Of a DNA stretch of 13,724 nucleotides, positions 7,699 through 13,724 are shown piece by piece. The notes under the pieces were generated by a model. The model saw only the letters and a program-made list of their open reading frames with translations, ran no database searches and was not told the DNA's origin. Source of the DNA: Sphingomonas sp. (GTDB taxonomy: Bacteria; Pseudomonadota; Alphaproteobacteria; Sphingomonadales; Sphingomonadaceae); assembly GCA_019747165.1 (NCBI GenBank), contig JAIERC010000256.1, positions 1-13,724 on the forward strand. The letters run 5' to 3'. Positions within the stretch are counted from its first letter, which is position 1; the number at the start of each line of letters is the position of its first letter. A program made the position numbers and the translations under genes.

Positions 7699-9348
7699 TC
7701 AGGCGGCGCCCATGGCGCGGATAACGCTGAGGCCAGCCCAATAGAGCCCGCCGGCCAAGGCCATCACCGCCGGCAATGTTAGAAACCAGGCCAGCGCCAT
7801 GTTGCGGATCGTCCGCATCTGCAGCCCGGCCCCGCTGGCAACCGACGCACCGGCAACGCCCGATGACAGGATGTGGGTGGTGGAAACCGGCACGCCAAAG
7901 GTATCGGCGACCAGGATCATCGCGGCGGCGGTCAATTCCGCCGATGCGCCCATACCATAAGTGAGATGCGATTTGCCGATCTTCTCACCAACCGTAATCA
8001 CAATCCGTTTCCAGCCAACCATCGTCCCGAGCCCCAGCGCAACCGCGACCGCGATCTTCACCCATAACGGAATGAAGCGCGTGCTCGCTTCCATGCCCTT
8101 TTGGAAATCACCGATCATCTTGAGTTCAGGATCAGAAAATGTCGCTTGGGCATCTTTGCCCTTGGTCACCAGCTTGCTGGTGTCGAGCACCAGATACAAA
8201 TCATTGCGCAACCGCGATGTCGCGGCGGATGGCACATTGGCGAGTGATCCATAGCCCGATACCGTGCTGGCAATCTGGCGCGAAACGGTGGCGACCGCTG
8301 CAAAAACAACAGGGTCATTAGCGGATTTCGTCTTGAGCGCGCTGGCGAGGATTTCGCGTGCGGTGCCCAGCGGCACCGAGGCTGATCCGGCATGCCCCGC
8401 AAACACCGATGCCGCTGTGGTCGCCTGTTGAACAAAGGCGGGCGCGTTGACGTCCGGTCCGCGATTAAGCGCATAGGCGGTTGGCGCACAGCCGATTAGG
8501 ATCAGCATGATCAGGCCCATCCCCTTCTGCCCATCATTGCCGCCATGCGCGAATGAAACGGCCGTGCAGGTAAAGATCAGCAGCGCCCTGATGCCGCGCG
8601 GCGGGGGCGCATTGCCTTCAGGCTTGGTATAAAGCTTTGGGTTGCGCAGCACGCGCTTCATGATCAGCAACAGCAGCAATGCTGTGCCAAAGCCGATCAG
8701 CGGCGCCAGCGCCAGTCCGGTCAACACTTCCTGTGCCTTGCCCCAATTCACCCCCGATGTTGCCCCGGCCCCGGCCGACAGCACCTGATTGGCCAATCCA
8801 ACGCCCAGAATCGAGCCGATCAGCGCGTGGCTTGACGAATTGGGCAAGCCGACAAACCAGGTCGCCAAATTCCAGACCACAGCCGCAATCAACAGCGCGA
8901 AGATCATCGCAAATCCTGCTGCGCTGCCAATATTCAGGATCAACTCGACCGGCAGCAAGGTGACGATCGAATAAGCAACGGCCCCCGATGACAGCATCAC
9001 GCCCAGGAAATTGAAGAACCCGGACCAGACCACCGCCACCGGTGCCGACATTGAATTGGTATAGATCACGGTTGCAACGGCGTTGGCGGTATCGTGAAAG
9101 CCGTTCACGAATTCAAAGCCCAGCGCGATGATCAGCGCGACACCCAGCAACAGGATCGTCGCTAGCGCCAGCGTCTCGCCAGCTTGGGCGGTCTCGGCGG
9201 CGATACTGTATCCGGCAAAGCCAAGGCCGCCGATGATCGTCAAAATGAACAGCCAGCGCCCGATCGGATTGGGTGGCAGGTCAAGCGCGGGGCGCTCAAG
9301 CGCTTCCGCGCCGGAAAGGGCTTCGGTTGAAAAAGAATTGCTGGCCAT
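7699..9348 (-). CDS. pit: PiT-family inorganic phosphate permease, long form
   Basis: A 549-residue polytopic protein. The two inverted PiT signature repeats are FEFVNGFHDTANAVATVIY (about 79-96) and SFAHGGNDGQKGMGLI (about 265-280). SSSHALIGSILGVG (171-184) and GVPVSTTHILSSGVAG (485-500) are also present. PiT proteins are low-affinity, proton-coupled importers of metal-phosphate across the inner membrane. Between the two halves lies a soluble stretch of about 135 residues (roughly 293-427) with little hydrophobic character, making it longer than E. coli PitA. The start ATG at 9348 has GGAAG just upstream. A Pho box lies 22 nt before the start, so control by PhoB is likely. No DUF47/PhoU-like gene accompanies it, unlike the orfA-pit pair of Sinorhizobium. 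Function is assigned with high confidence. Confidence 0.93.
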   Translation of the reverse strand: MASNSFSTEALSGAEALERPALDLPPNPIGRWLFILTIIGGLGFAGYSIAAETAQAGETLALATILLLGVALIIALGFEFVNGFHDTANAVATVIYTNSMSAPVAVVWSGFFNFLGVMLSSGAVAYSIVTLLPVELILNIGSAAGFAMIFALLIAAVVWNLATWFVGLPNSSSHALIGSILGVGLANQVLSAGAGATSGVNWGKAQEVLTGLALAPLIGFGTALLLLLIMKRVLRNPKLYTKPEGNAPPPRGIRALLIFTCTAVSFAHGGNDGQKGMGLIMLILIGCAPTAYALNRGPDVNAPAFVQQATTAASVFAGHAGSASVPLGTAREILASALKTKSANDPVVFAAVATVSRQIASTVSGYGSLANVPSAATSRLRNDLYLVLDTSKLVTKGKDAQATFSDPELKMIGDFQKGMEASTRFIPLWVKIAVAVALGLGTMVGWKRIVITVGEKIGKSHLTYGMGASAELTAAAMILVADTFGVPVSTTHILSSGVAGASVASGAGLQMRTIRNMALAWFLTLPAVMALAGGLYWAGLSVIRAMGAA

Positions 9349-9529
9349 GAGTCTTCCGTGGCGTGCTTCTATGTCAGTCGGATGACAGTCAACGCCACCT
9401 CTGCGCGCCCTTAGCGGTGAAGCATCCGATCGATCAACTGCCCGGCCCCTAATATGCGCCTTAGTTTAGGATAACTGGGGTCGTTGTGTAACTCGCAGAT
9501 TATCGATCGGGCGCAAACACCAGCTACAC
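9349..9529. other. 181-bp intergenic region upstream of pit
   Basis: This gap separates the NTF2-like gene from pit, both on the minus strand. Apart from the Pho box and the overlapping promoter candidate near pit, the only other promoter-like pair is GTTACA, an 18-nt spacer and TAAACT on the minus strand around 9460-9495. It is weak. No terminator hairpin with a U-run and no small ORF with a ribosome site was found. Confidence 0.4.
9371..9388 (-). promoter_or_regulatory. Pho box (PhoB site) upstream of pit
   Basis: On the minus strand this reads CTGTCAT-CCGA-CTGACAT: two 7-bp direct repeats spaced 11 bp apart. This matches the enterobacterial Pho box layout CTGTCAT-N4-CTGTCAT with one mismatch in 14 half-site positions. 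It ends 22 nt before the pit ATG. It overlaps a possible promoter (TTGACT at 9387-9392, TAGAAG at 9366-9371, 15-nt spacer), so the site sits on the promoter core rather than replacing a -35 at the usual distance. That position suits repression under phosphate starvation, as known for Sinorhizobium pit, but activation cannot be excluded. Confidence 0.75.
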
Positions 9530-9916
9530 TCATGACTCGCGCGCCAAAACCGCCGCCATGGCCGGCATTACCGCCTGCAACGCCTTGACCGGTCGGATCA
9601 TCACGCGAAAATTAGTGATTTTGTCGTCGGCATTCCAATGGATGATGTCGACGCCGTTCACCTGAATGCCATCCAAATCGAGCGCAAATTCCAGGACGGC
9701 AGAGGATTCACCGATCCATTCCTCGACATATCGAAAGCTCGGCGTGCCGAGCACTGCTTGGGCGGCCGACAGATATTTGATCGTGATTGCCTTGCCCAGT
9801 TGCGGACTATGGACGGCGGGGGACTGAAAGACGCAGTCATCAGCAATCAAATCATGCAGACCGTGCGGGTCGCGTGCCTCCATCAGCCGATGCCAGTGAT
9901 CGATTGCCGCCGCCAT
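9530..9916 (-). CDS. NTF2/SnoaL-like fold protein
   Basis: A 128-residue protein resembling the SnoaL-like/nuclear transport factor 2 superfamily: an N-terminal helix with HWHRLMEARDPHGLHDLIADDCVFQSPAVHSP, then alternating strands (ALDLDGIQVNGVDIIHWNADDKITNFRVMIRP). The fold is a cone-shaped barrel used by small isomerases, hydrolases and binding proteins, so the fold does not predict the reaction. A strong GGGGAGGG ribosome site precedes the ATG at 9916. It is divergent from uvrD across a 96-nt gap that holds the LexA box, and upstream of pit on the same strand. A specific substrate cannot be named. Confidence 0.75.
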   Translation of the reverse strand: MAAAIDHWHRLMEARDPHGLHDLIADDCVFQSPAVHSPQLGKAITIKYLSAAQAVLGTPSFRYVEEWIGESSAVLEFALDLDGIQVNGVDIIHWNADDKITNFRVMIRPVKALQAVMPAMAAVLARES

Positions 9917-9967
9917 GCCGCCCTCCCCGAATTTTCCCCATCACGCTATCAGCTTCGCCGGGCAGCA

Positions 9968-9979
9968 CAAGCATGCTTG
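9968..9979. repeat. Perfect 12-bp palindrome between the NTF2-like gene and uvrD
   Basis: CAAGCATGCTTG is identical on both strands and sits in the 96-nt divergent gap, overlapping the possible -35 element of uvrD (TTGCCC, 9977-9982). It is a candidate operator for a dimeric regulator of either gene. No family could be assigned. Confidence 0.4.
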
Positions 9980-10005
9980 CCCGATCCGTCGCCGTTCCCT
10001 ACCTG
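9977..10005 (+). promoter_or_regulatory. Possible uvrD promoter
   Basis: TTGCCC (9977-9982) and TACCTG (10000-10005) are separated by 17 nt. The -10 match is poor, but the spacing is right, and it overlaps the LexA box as a repressed SOS promoter should. Transcription would begin at about 10012-10013, essentially on the start codon. Confidence 0.3.
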
Positions 10006-10008
10006 TTC
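9994..10008 (+). promoter_or_regulatory. LexA (SOS) box of alphaproteobacterial type, upstream of uvrD
   Basis: GTTC-CCTACCT-GTTC is an exact match to GTTC-N7-GTTC, the direct-repeat LexA operator known from alphaproteobacteria. It ends 4 nt before the uvrD ATG, where bound LexA would block transcription start. A helicase of nucleotide excision repair is a sensible SOS target. Confidence 0.75.
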
Positions 10009-10012
10009 ACTG

Positions 10013-12313
10013 ATGAGTCTCCCCGCTGAAACCCCACAAGACCCGCCCTATATCCGCGGGCTCAATCCACCGCAACGCGAGGCAGTGCTGACCACCGAAG
10101 GCCCCGTGCTGGTGCTGGCGGGCGCGGGCACCGGCAAAACCGCGGCGCTCACCGCCCGCCTCGCGCACCTTCTATACACGCGCAAAGCCTATCCCAGCGA
10201 AATTCTGTCGGTCACCTTCACCAACAAGGGCGCGCGGGAAATGCGGCACCGCGTGCGCGCCATTGTCGGCGATGTCGTGGAGGGGATGCCGTGGCTGGGC
10301 ACCTTTCACGCGATCGGGGCAAAGATGCTCCGACGGCATGCCGAACTGGTCGGGTTGCAATCGAATTTCACCATTCTTGATACCGATGATCAGTTGCGGC
10401 TGCTCAAGCAGCTGATTGTCGCCGCCGATCTCGATGAGAAACGCTGGCCCGCCCGACAATTGGGCGGGATAATCGATGGCTGGAAGAATAAGGGGCTTAC
10501 CCCGGCGGATATCGATGCAGGCGAGAGCGAAACCTATGCCAATGGTCGCGGGAAGGAGATGTACGCTGCCTATCAGGCGCGGCTGATCGCGCTCAACGCC
10601 TGCGATTTCGGCGATCTGTTGCTGCACATGCTGACCATTTTGAAGCGCGACCGTGAGGTGCTGAGCCAGTATCAGCAACGCTTCCGCTATATCATGGTCG
10701 ACGAATATCAGGATACCAACAGCGTCCAATATCTCTGGCTCCGCTTGCTCGCGCAGGAGCGCAAGAACATCTGCTGCGTGGGCGATGACGACCAGTCAAT
10801 CTATAGCTGGCGCGGCGCACAAGTGGAAAACATCCTGAAGTTCGAAAAGGATTTTCCGGGCGCCAAGGTCATCAAGCTCGAACAGAATTACCGCAGCACG
10901 CCACACATTCTTGCCGCTGCATCGGGCGTTATCGCGAATAATTCAGGCCGCCTTGGCAAGACGTTGTGGACCGACGAGTCGGAGGGCGAAAAGGTCAAAG
11001 TGCTCGGGATCTGGGACGGCCCCGAGGAAGCGCGGCGCGTTGGCGAAGAAATCGAGTCCGCGCAACGCAGCGGCAAATCGCTCGATGAAATAGCGATACT
11101 CGTTCGCGCGCAGCATCAGACTCGTGAGTTCGAAGACCGCTTCATCGCGATCGGCATGCCCTATCGCATCGTCGGCGGGTTCCGCTTCTATGAGCGCGCC
11201 GAAATCCGCGACGCGCTCGCTTACTTACGCGTCGTCAGCCAGCCCGCTGACGATCTCGCCTTCGAACGGATCGTCAACGTCCCCAAGCGCGGGCTCGGCG
11301 ACAAGGCAGTCCAGAAGGTCCATCTGCTCGCTCGGGCGGAGGGCGTGCCGCTCACCACCGCTGCCGCGCGCATCCTCGATACCGATGAACTGACCCCACA
11401 GGCCCGCAGGTCGCTGAGCAATTTCGTGATCGACATGGCCCGCTGGCGCCAGATGGCCGCCGACCTGCCCCATCCCGAGCTCGCCCGCCAGATCCTTGAC
11501 GAAAGCGGCTACACCGCCGTGCTCCAGTCGGAGAAATCGACCGAAGCCTCGGGCCGGCTTGAAAACCTCTCCGAACTCGTCCGGGCAATGGAGGAGTATG
11601 AGACCCTCGGCGCGTTTCTGGAACATGTCAGCCTGGTGATGGATAACGAGGCGCAGGCTGAGGACGCCAAGGTCACGATCATGACGATCCATGCCGCCAA
11701 GGGGCTGGAATATGACACCGTTTTTCTGGTCGGCTGGGAAGAAGGGCTGTTCCCCTCCCAACGCGCGATCGATGAAGGTGGGCTCGCTAGCCTGGAGGAG
11801 GAACGCCGCCTCGCCTATGTCGCGATCACCCGCGCCCGACGCCGCGCGATCATCCTCCATGCCGCCAATCGCCGCATCTATGGCCAATGGACATCAAGCA
11901 TCCCCAGCCGCTTTGTCGGCGAATTGCCGCTGGCGCATATCGACACCGAGAGCAGCATGTCGGGCGGCGAAAGCCTGTGGCGGGCCAATTGGTCCGAGCG
12001 GGCTGATCCCTTCGCGGACGTTGCGCGCGGCACCGGCCGCGGGCCCGGCTGGCAGCGCGCGGCGGGCCTCAACCCTGGCGGGGGCTTCACCAGCCGCACC
12101 TTTGTTCGCGAACCGTCAAGGGTCGTCGAAGCGCGTGCGATTGCAGTCAGCATCGGCAACAAGGGCCGCGAAGACGTGTCCCTCGGCCTGCGGGTGTTCC
12201 ATCAGAAGTTCGGCTATGGCGTTATTGCCGAGATTGAAGGCAACAAGCTCGAAATCGATTTCGAGATCGCCGGGCGCAAGCGCGTGATGGATAGCTTCGT
12301 TACAGTCGGCTGA
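10013..12313 (+). CDS. uvrD: UvrD/PcrA-type superfamily 1 DNA helicase
   Basis: A 766-residue ATP-dependent 3'-5' helicase with all SF1A motifs. These are the Q motif LNPPQREAV (17-25), Walker A AGAGTGKT (K42), TFTNKGAREM, TFHAIGAKMLRRH, Walker B VDEYQDTN (D230-E231), VGDDDQSIYSWRGA, LEQNYRST, TIHAAKGLEYDTVFLVGWEEGLFP and RLAYVAITRARRR. The last roughly 40 residues (HQKFGYGVIAEIEGNKLEIDF) look like the PcrA/UvrD C-terminal Tudor-like domain that contacts RNA polymerase. The protein works in nucleotide excision and mismatch repair and in clearing stalled polymerases. ATG 10013 is chosen because Q-motif spacing fits and longer in-frame versions would run antisense across the NTF2-like gene. No Shine-Dalgarno is visible; a LexA box lies just upstream. 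Whether it is called uvrD or pcrA is convention. Confidence 0.95.
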   Translation: MSLPAETPQDPPYIRGLNPPQREAVLTTEGPVLVLAGAGTGKTAALTARLAHLLYTRKAYPSEILSVTFTNKGAREMRHRVRAIVGDVVEGMPWLGTFHAIGAKMLRRHAELVGLQSNFTILDTDDQLRLLKQLIVAADLDEKRWPARQLGGIIDGWKNKGLTPADIDAGESETYANGRGKEMYAAYQARLIALNACDFGDLLLHMLTILKRDREVLSQYQQRFRYIMVDEYQDTNSVQYLWLRLLAQERKNICCVGDDDQSIYSWRGAQVENILKFEKDFPGAKVIKLEQNYRSTPHILAAASGVIANNSGRLGKTLWTDESEGEKVKVLGIWDGPEEARRVGEEIESAQRSGKSLDEIAILVRAQHQTREFEDRFIAIGMPYRIVGGFRFYERAEIRDALAYLRVVSQPADDLAFERIVNVPKRGLGDKAVQKVHLLARAEGVPLTTAAARILDTDELTPQARRSLSNFVIDMARWRQMAADLPHPELARQILDESGYTAVLQSEKSTEASGRLENLSELVRAMEEYETLGAFLEHVSLVMDNEAQAEDAKVTIMTIHAAKGLEYDTVFLVGWEEGLFPSQRAIDEGGLASLEEERRLAYVAITRARRRAIILHAANRRIYGQWTSSIPSRFVGELPLAHIDTESSMSGGESLWRANWSERADPFADVARGTGRGPGWQRAAGLNPGGGFTSRTFVREPSRVVEARAIAVSIGNKGREDVSLGLRVFHQKFGYGVIAEIEGNKLEIDFEIAGRKRVMDSFVTVG

Positions 12314-12370
12314 GCAGCACCGTTGCCTCAACCACAATCGTTGCTCGCGCGCAGGCCCCGGATCAATCCC

Positions 12371-12715
12371 TCAGACGCGATCGACCATCATCAGTGTCAC
12401 ACCGGCATAGCGCGGCTCGATAGGATTAAACAGCTCGATTGGTAAAAACGAGCGGTCAGTCAGCCTGATTTCACCAAGGCCGCTCAGCCGGTAAGTGCCC
12501 AATTTCAGCTCACGCGGCGGCTTGCCATCGCGCTCAACCGCGACTGCATCGATGTGAAGCTCGTCGTGCTTGGTATACATGATGTGCGGTGCCAGCGTCA
12601 CCAACCCGCGATTATAGACCGCAGTCAGGCAAAGGCGGCGGACGATCGCTTCAAGGATTGTCGGGACCGGGCCGGTCGGGGCGTTGTCATCGCCTTGGGA
12701 TTCGGGCTGCTTCAT
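12371..12715 (-). CDS. Small conserved-looking protein, WYL-like
   Basis: A 114-residue protein with no signal peptide or membrane segment. After a polar N-terminus it has AVYNRGLVTLAPHIMYTKHDELHI (about 31-54) and RELKLGTYRLSGLGEIRLTDRSF (about 67-89). The order (basic strand, PH..Y, then a K-x-YRL/FRL segment followed by an acidic turn) resembles the WYL ligand-sensing domain found at the C-terminus of many regulators. Here it stands alone, without a helix-turn-helix. The WYL link is from pattern only and is tentative. The ATG at 12715 has AGGAC 7 nt upstream. The gene converges on uvrD (57-nt gap, no hairpin seen) and diverges from the cupin gene over 159 nt. Confidence 0.7.
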   Translation of the reverse strand: MKQPESQGDDNAPTGPVPTILEAIVRRLCLTAVYNRGLVTLAPHIMYTKHDELHIDAVAVERDGKPPRELKLGTYRLSGLGEIRLTDRSFLPIELFNPIEPRYAGVTLMMVDRV

Positions 12716-12874
12716 GGCGCCGTCCTAGCACAAAATGGTGCAGTGCAACAGATGGTGATGCAGGCGCATCAAACAAGTTTTGCGGATGGGCCAATTTTCA
12801 GCCAATCGAGATATCCTAGGCAACGGTTTTGCCGCGCTGATCGATACCCATGAACCGAACCGGATTGCACCGCC
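12716..12874. other. 159-bp divergent intergenic region
   Basis: This gap lies between the WYL-like gene and the DUF985 cupin gene and should hold both promoters. It is the most AT-rich stretch of the right part, and includes CAAGTTTTGCGG and CCAATTTTCAGCC. No -35/-10 pair, dyad operator or riboswitch-like structure was convincing. Confidence 0.35.
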
Positions 12875-13279
12875 ATGCCCCACCCGTTGATTGCCAAGCT
12901 CAACCTTGCTCCGCATCCCGAAGGCGGCTGGTACCGCGAGACCTTTCGCCAGCAAGCACCCGGCGGTGGTCGCGGACTGGCGACAGCGATCCTGTTCCTC
13001 CTTGAACAGGGGCAGCGCTCGCACTGGCACCGGGTTGATGCAACCGAGCTGTGGCTGTGGCACGCTGGCCACCCGCTGCTGCTGAAGATCGACACTGCAA
13101 CGCATGTCCTGGGCGGCGCGCCGCTAGACGGGCAGCTGCCGCAAGCAATCGTTCCCGCCAACGCCTGGCAGGCTGCCGAAGCAGTGAATGGCTGGGCGCT
13201 GGTCAGCTGCGTGGTAACACCAGCATTCGACTTTGCCGGGTTCGAACTTGCCGAACCCGGCTGGTCACCCTTGGCTTAG
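12875..13279 (+). CDS. DUF985 family cupin
   Basis: A 134-residue single-domain cupin. EGGWYRETFR (16-25) and ATAILFLLEQGQRSHWHRVDATELW (36-60) are hallmarks of DUF985 (cupin_5). H50, H52 and E58 form the H-x-H-x5-E first cupin motif and are likely metal ligands. NGWALVSCVVTPAFDFAGFEL forms the closing strands. Members are small metal-binding beta-barrels of unproven function; sugar-epimerase-like roles have been suggested. The ATG at 12875 is taken because the family begins a few residues before the EGGWY motif. The ribosome site is weak. Its stop lies 5 nt from the stop of the convergent DUF885 gene. Confidence 0.88.
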   Translation: MPHPLIAKLNLAPHPEGGWYRETFRQQAPGGGRGLATAILFLLEQGQRSHWHRVDATELWLWHAGHPLLLKIDTATHVLGGAPLDGQLPQAIVPANAWQAAEAVNGWALVSCVVTPAFDFAGFELAEPGWSPLA

Positions 13280-13284
13280 CGTCT

Positions 13285-13724
13285 TCAAAATACTGCCTTC
13301 GCCGACGCTTCCTTCATCATTGCCTGGCGCACCAGCGGCACCGGTGGGCCACCATAGCTGAGGAACGCATCGTGGAAGCCCTTCCACGCCTTGGCTCCAC
13401 CCCGGCTGGCCGTCCAATCCGCGCGTAATTTGCGGATCATCAGCTTGCCAAGCGTATAGTTGAGATAGGCCGGGTCATAGGTGCCACGCGCCGACTGTTG
13501 ACGCGCCGTGCCCTCATCCTGATGGCATTCGGTCACGAACAACTGCCGCGACTGCTCCTGCGTCATCGTGCCGGAATGCAGCCGGATCGCCGACAGGAAC
13601 CGGCAATCGCGCAGCAAGGCGTTTCCAAGCTGGCCGATATGCGTTTCCGGATCGCCCTTGTTCAGGCCGGCTTCCCACATCATTTCCTCGGCATAATGCG
13701 CCCAGCCCTCGGCAAAGGCATAGC
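13285..13724 (-). CDS. DUF885 family protein, C-terminal part only
   Basis: The gene enters from the right edge; about 145 C-terminal residues are visible. The first complete residues read YAFAEGWAHYAEEMMWEAG, followed by HIGQLGNALLRDCRFLSAIRLH, ARQQSARGTYDPAYLNYTLGKL and FHDAFLSYGGPPVPLVRQAMM. These are characteristic of DUF885, whose EGWAHY motif suggests a metallopeptidase-like fold. In sphingomonads such proteins are often large, secreted and carry a signal peptide, but that end lies outside the window. The reading frame is open from the edge, so the start is not in this window. It converges on the cupin gene. Confidence 0.9.
   Translation of the reverse strand, partial: YAFAEGWAHYAEEMMWEAGLNKGDPETHIGQLGNALLRDCRFLSAIRLHSGTMTQEQSRQLFVTECHQDEGTARQQSARGTYDPAYLNYTLGKLMIRKLRADWTASRGGAKAWKGFHDAFLSYGGPPVPLVRQAMMKEASAKAVF

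Noticed and set aside
9638..10012. N-terminal extension of uvrD
   Set aside because: In-frame upstream codons exist, but they run antisense through the NTF2-like gene and are not helicase-like. The LexA box would then lie inside the coding region.
11225..11887. 220-codon minus-strand open frame opposite uvrD
   Set aside because: It is a shadow of helicase motifs in the opposite frame, with no independent evidence.
1..13724. Defence system, prophage, transposon, CRISPR or biosynthetic cluster
   Set aside because: All genes belong to housekeeping or common metabolic families. No repeat array, transposase, integrase or composition break was seen.

Overview
The window is ordinary chromosomal DNA from a GC-rich alphaproteobacterium, most likely a member of the Sphingomonadaceae. 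The evidence for this is the family-level protein resemblances, the dense mixed-strand packing, an alphaproteobacterial-type LexA site (GTTC-N7-GTTC) and many GATCG-rich words. No phage, IS element, tRNA, rRNA, CRISPR array or integration scar was seen. The taxonomic call is inference, because there is no rRNA gene to confirm it.

Left part (1-4584): the 3' part of folC (folate metabolism) runs off the left edge and converges on an AmpG-like MFS permease. That permease is divergent from a Rieske-type oxygenase alpha subunit. The oxygenase converges, with a 3-nt gap, on a minus-strand pair: a single-domain response regulator followed by a DUF1499 membrane protein.

Middle (4697-9916): a plus-strand ribosome-modification pair, an RluB-like pseudouridine synthase and rsmD, is followed by a tail-to-tail overlap with a minus-strand MHS-family MFS transporter. 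Next come a PiT-family phosphate permease and an NTF2/SnoaL-like protein, all on the minus strand. The pit gene has a well-formed Pho box immediately upstream, so phosphate control is likely.

Right part (10013-13724): a UvrD/PcrA-type helicase has an alphaproteobacterial LexA box ending 4 nt before its start codon and shows no Shine-Dalgarno sequence. It is followed by a small WYL-like orphan protein (minus), a divergent DUF985 cupin (plus), and the 3' end of a DUF885 family gene that leaves the window at the right edge.

I found no clear undescribed multi-gene system. The observations most worth following up are the Pho box at pit, the LexA box with a possibly leaderless uvrD start, the divergent FAT-GUY-like response regulator paired with a DUF1499 membrane protein, and the stand-alone WYL-like protein.
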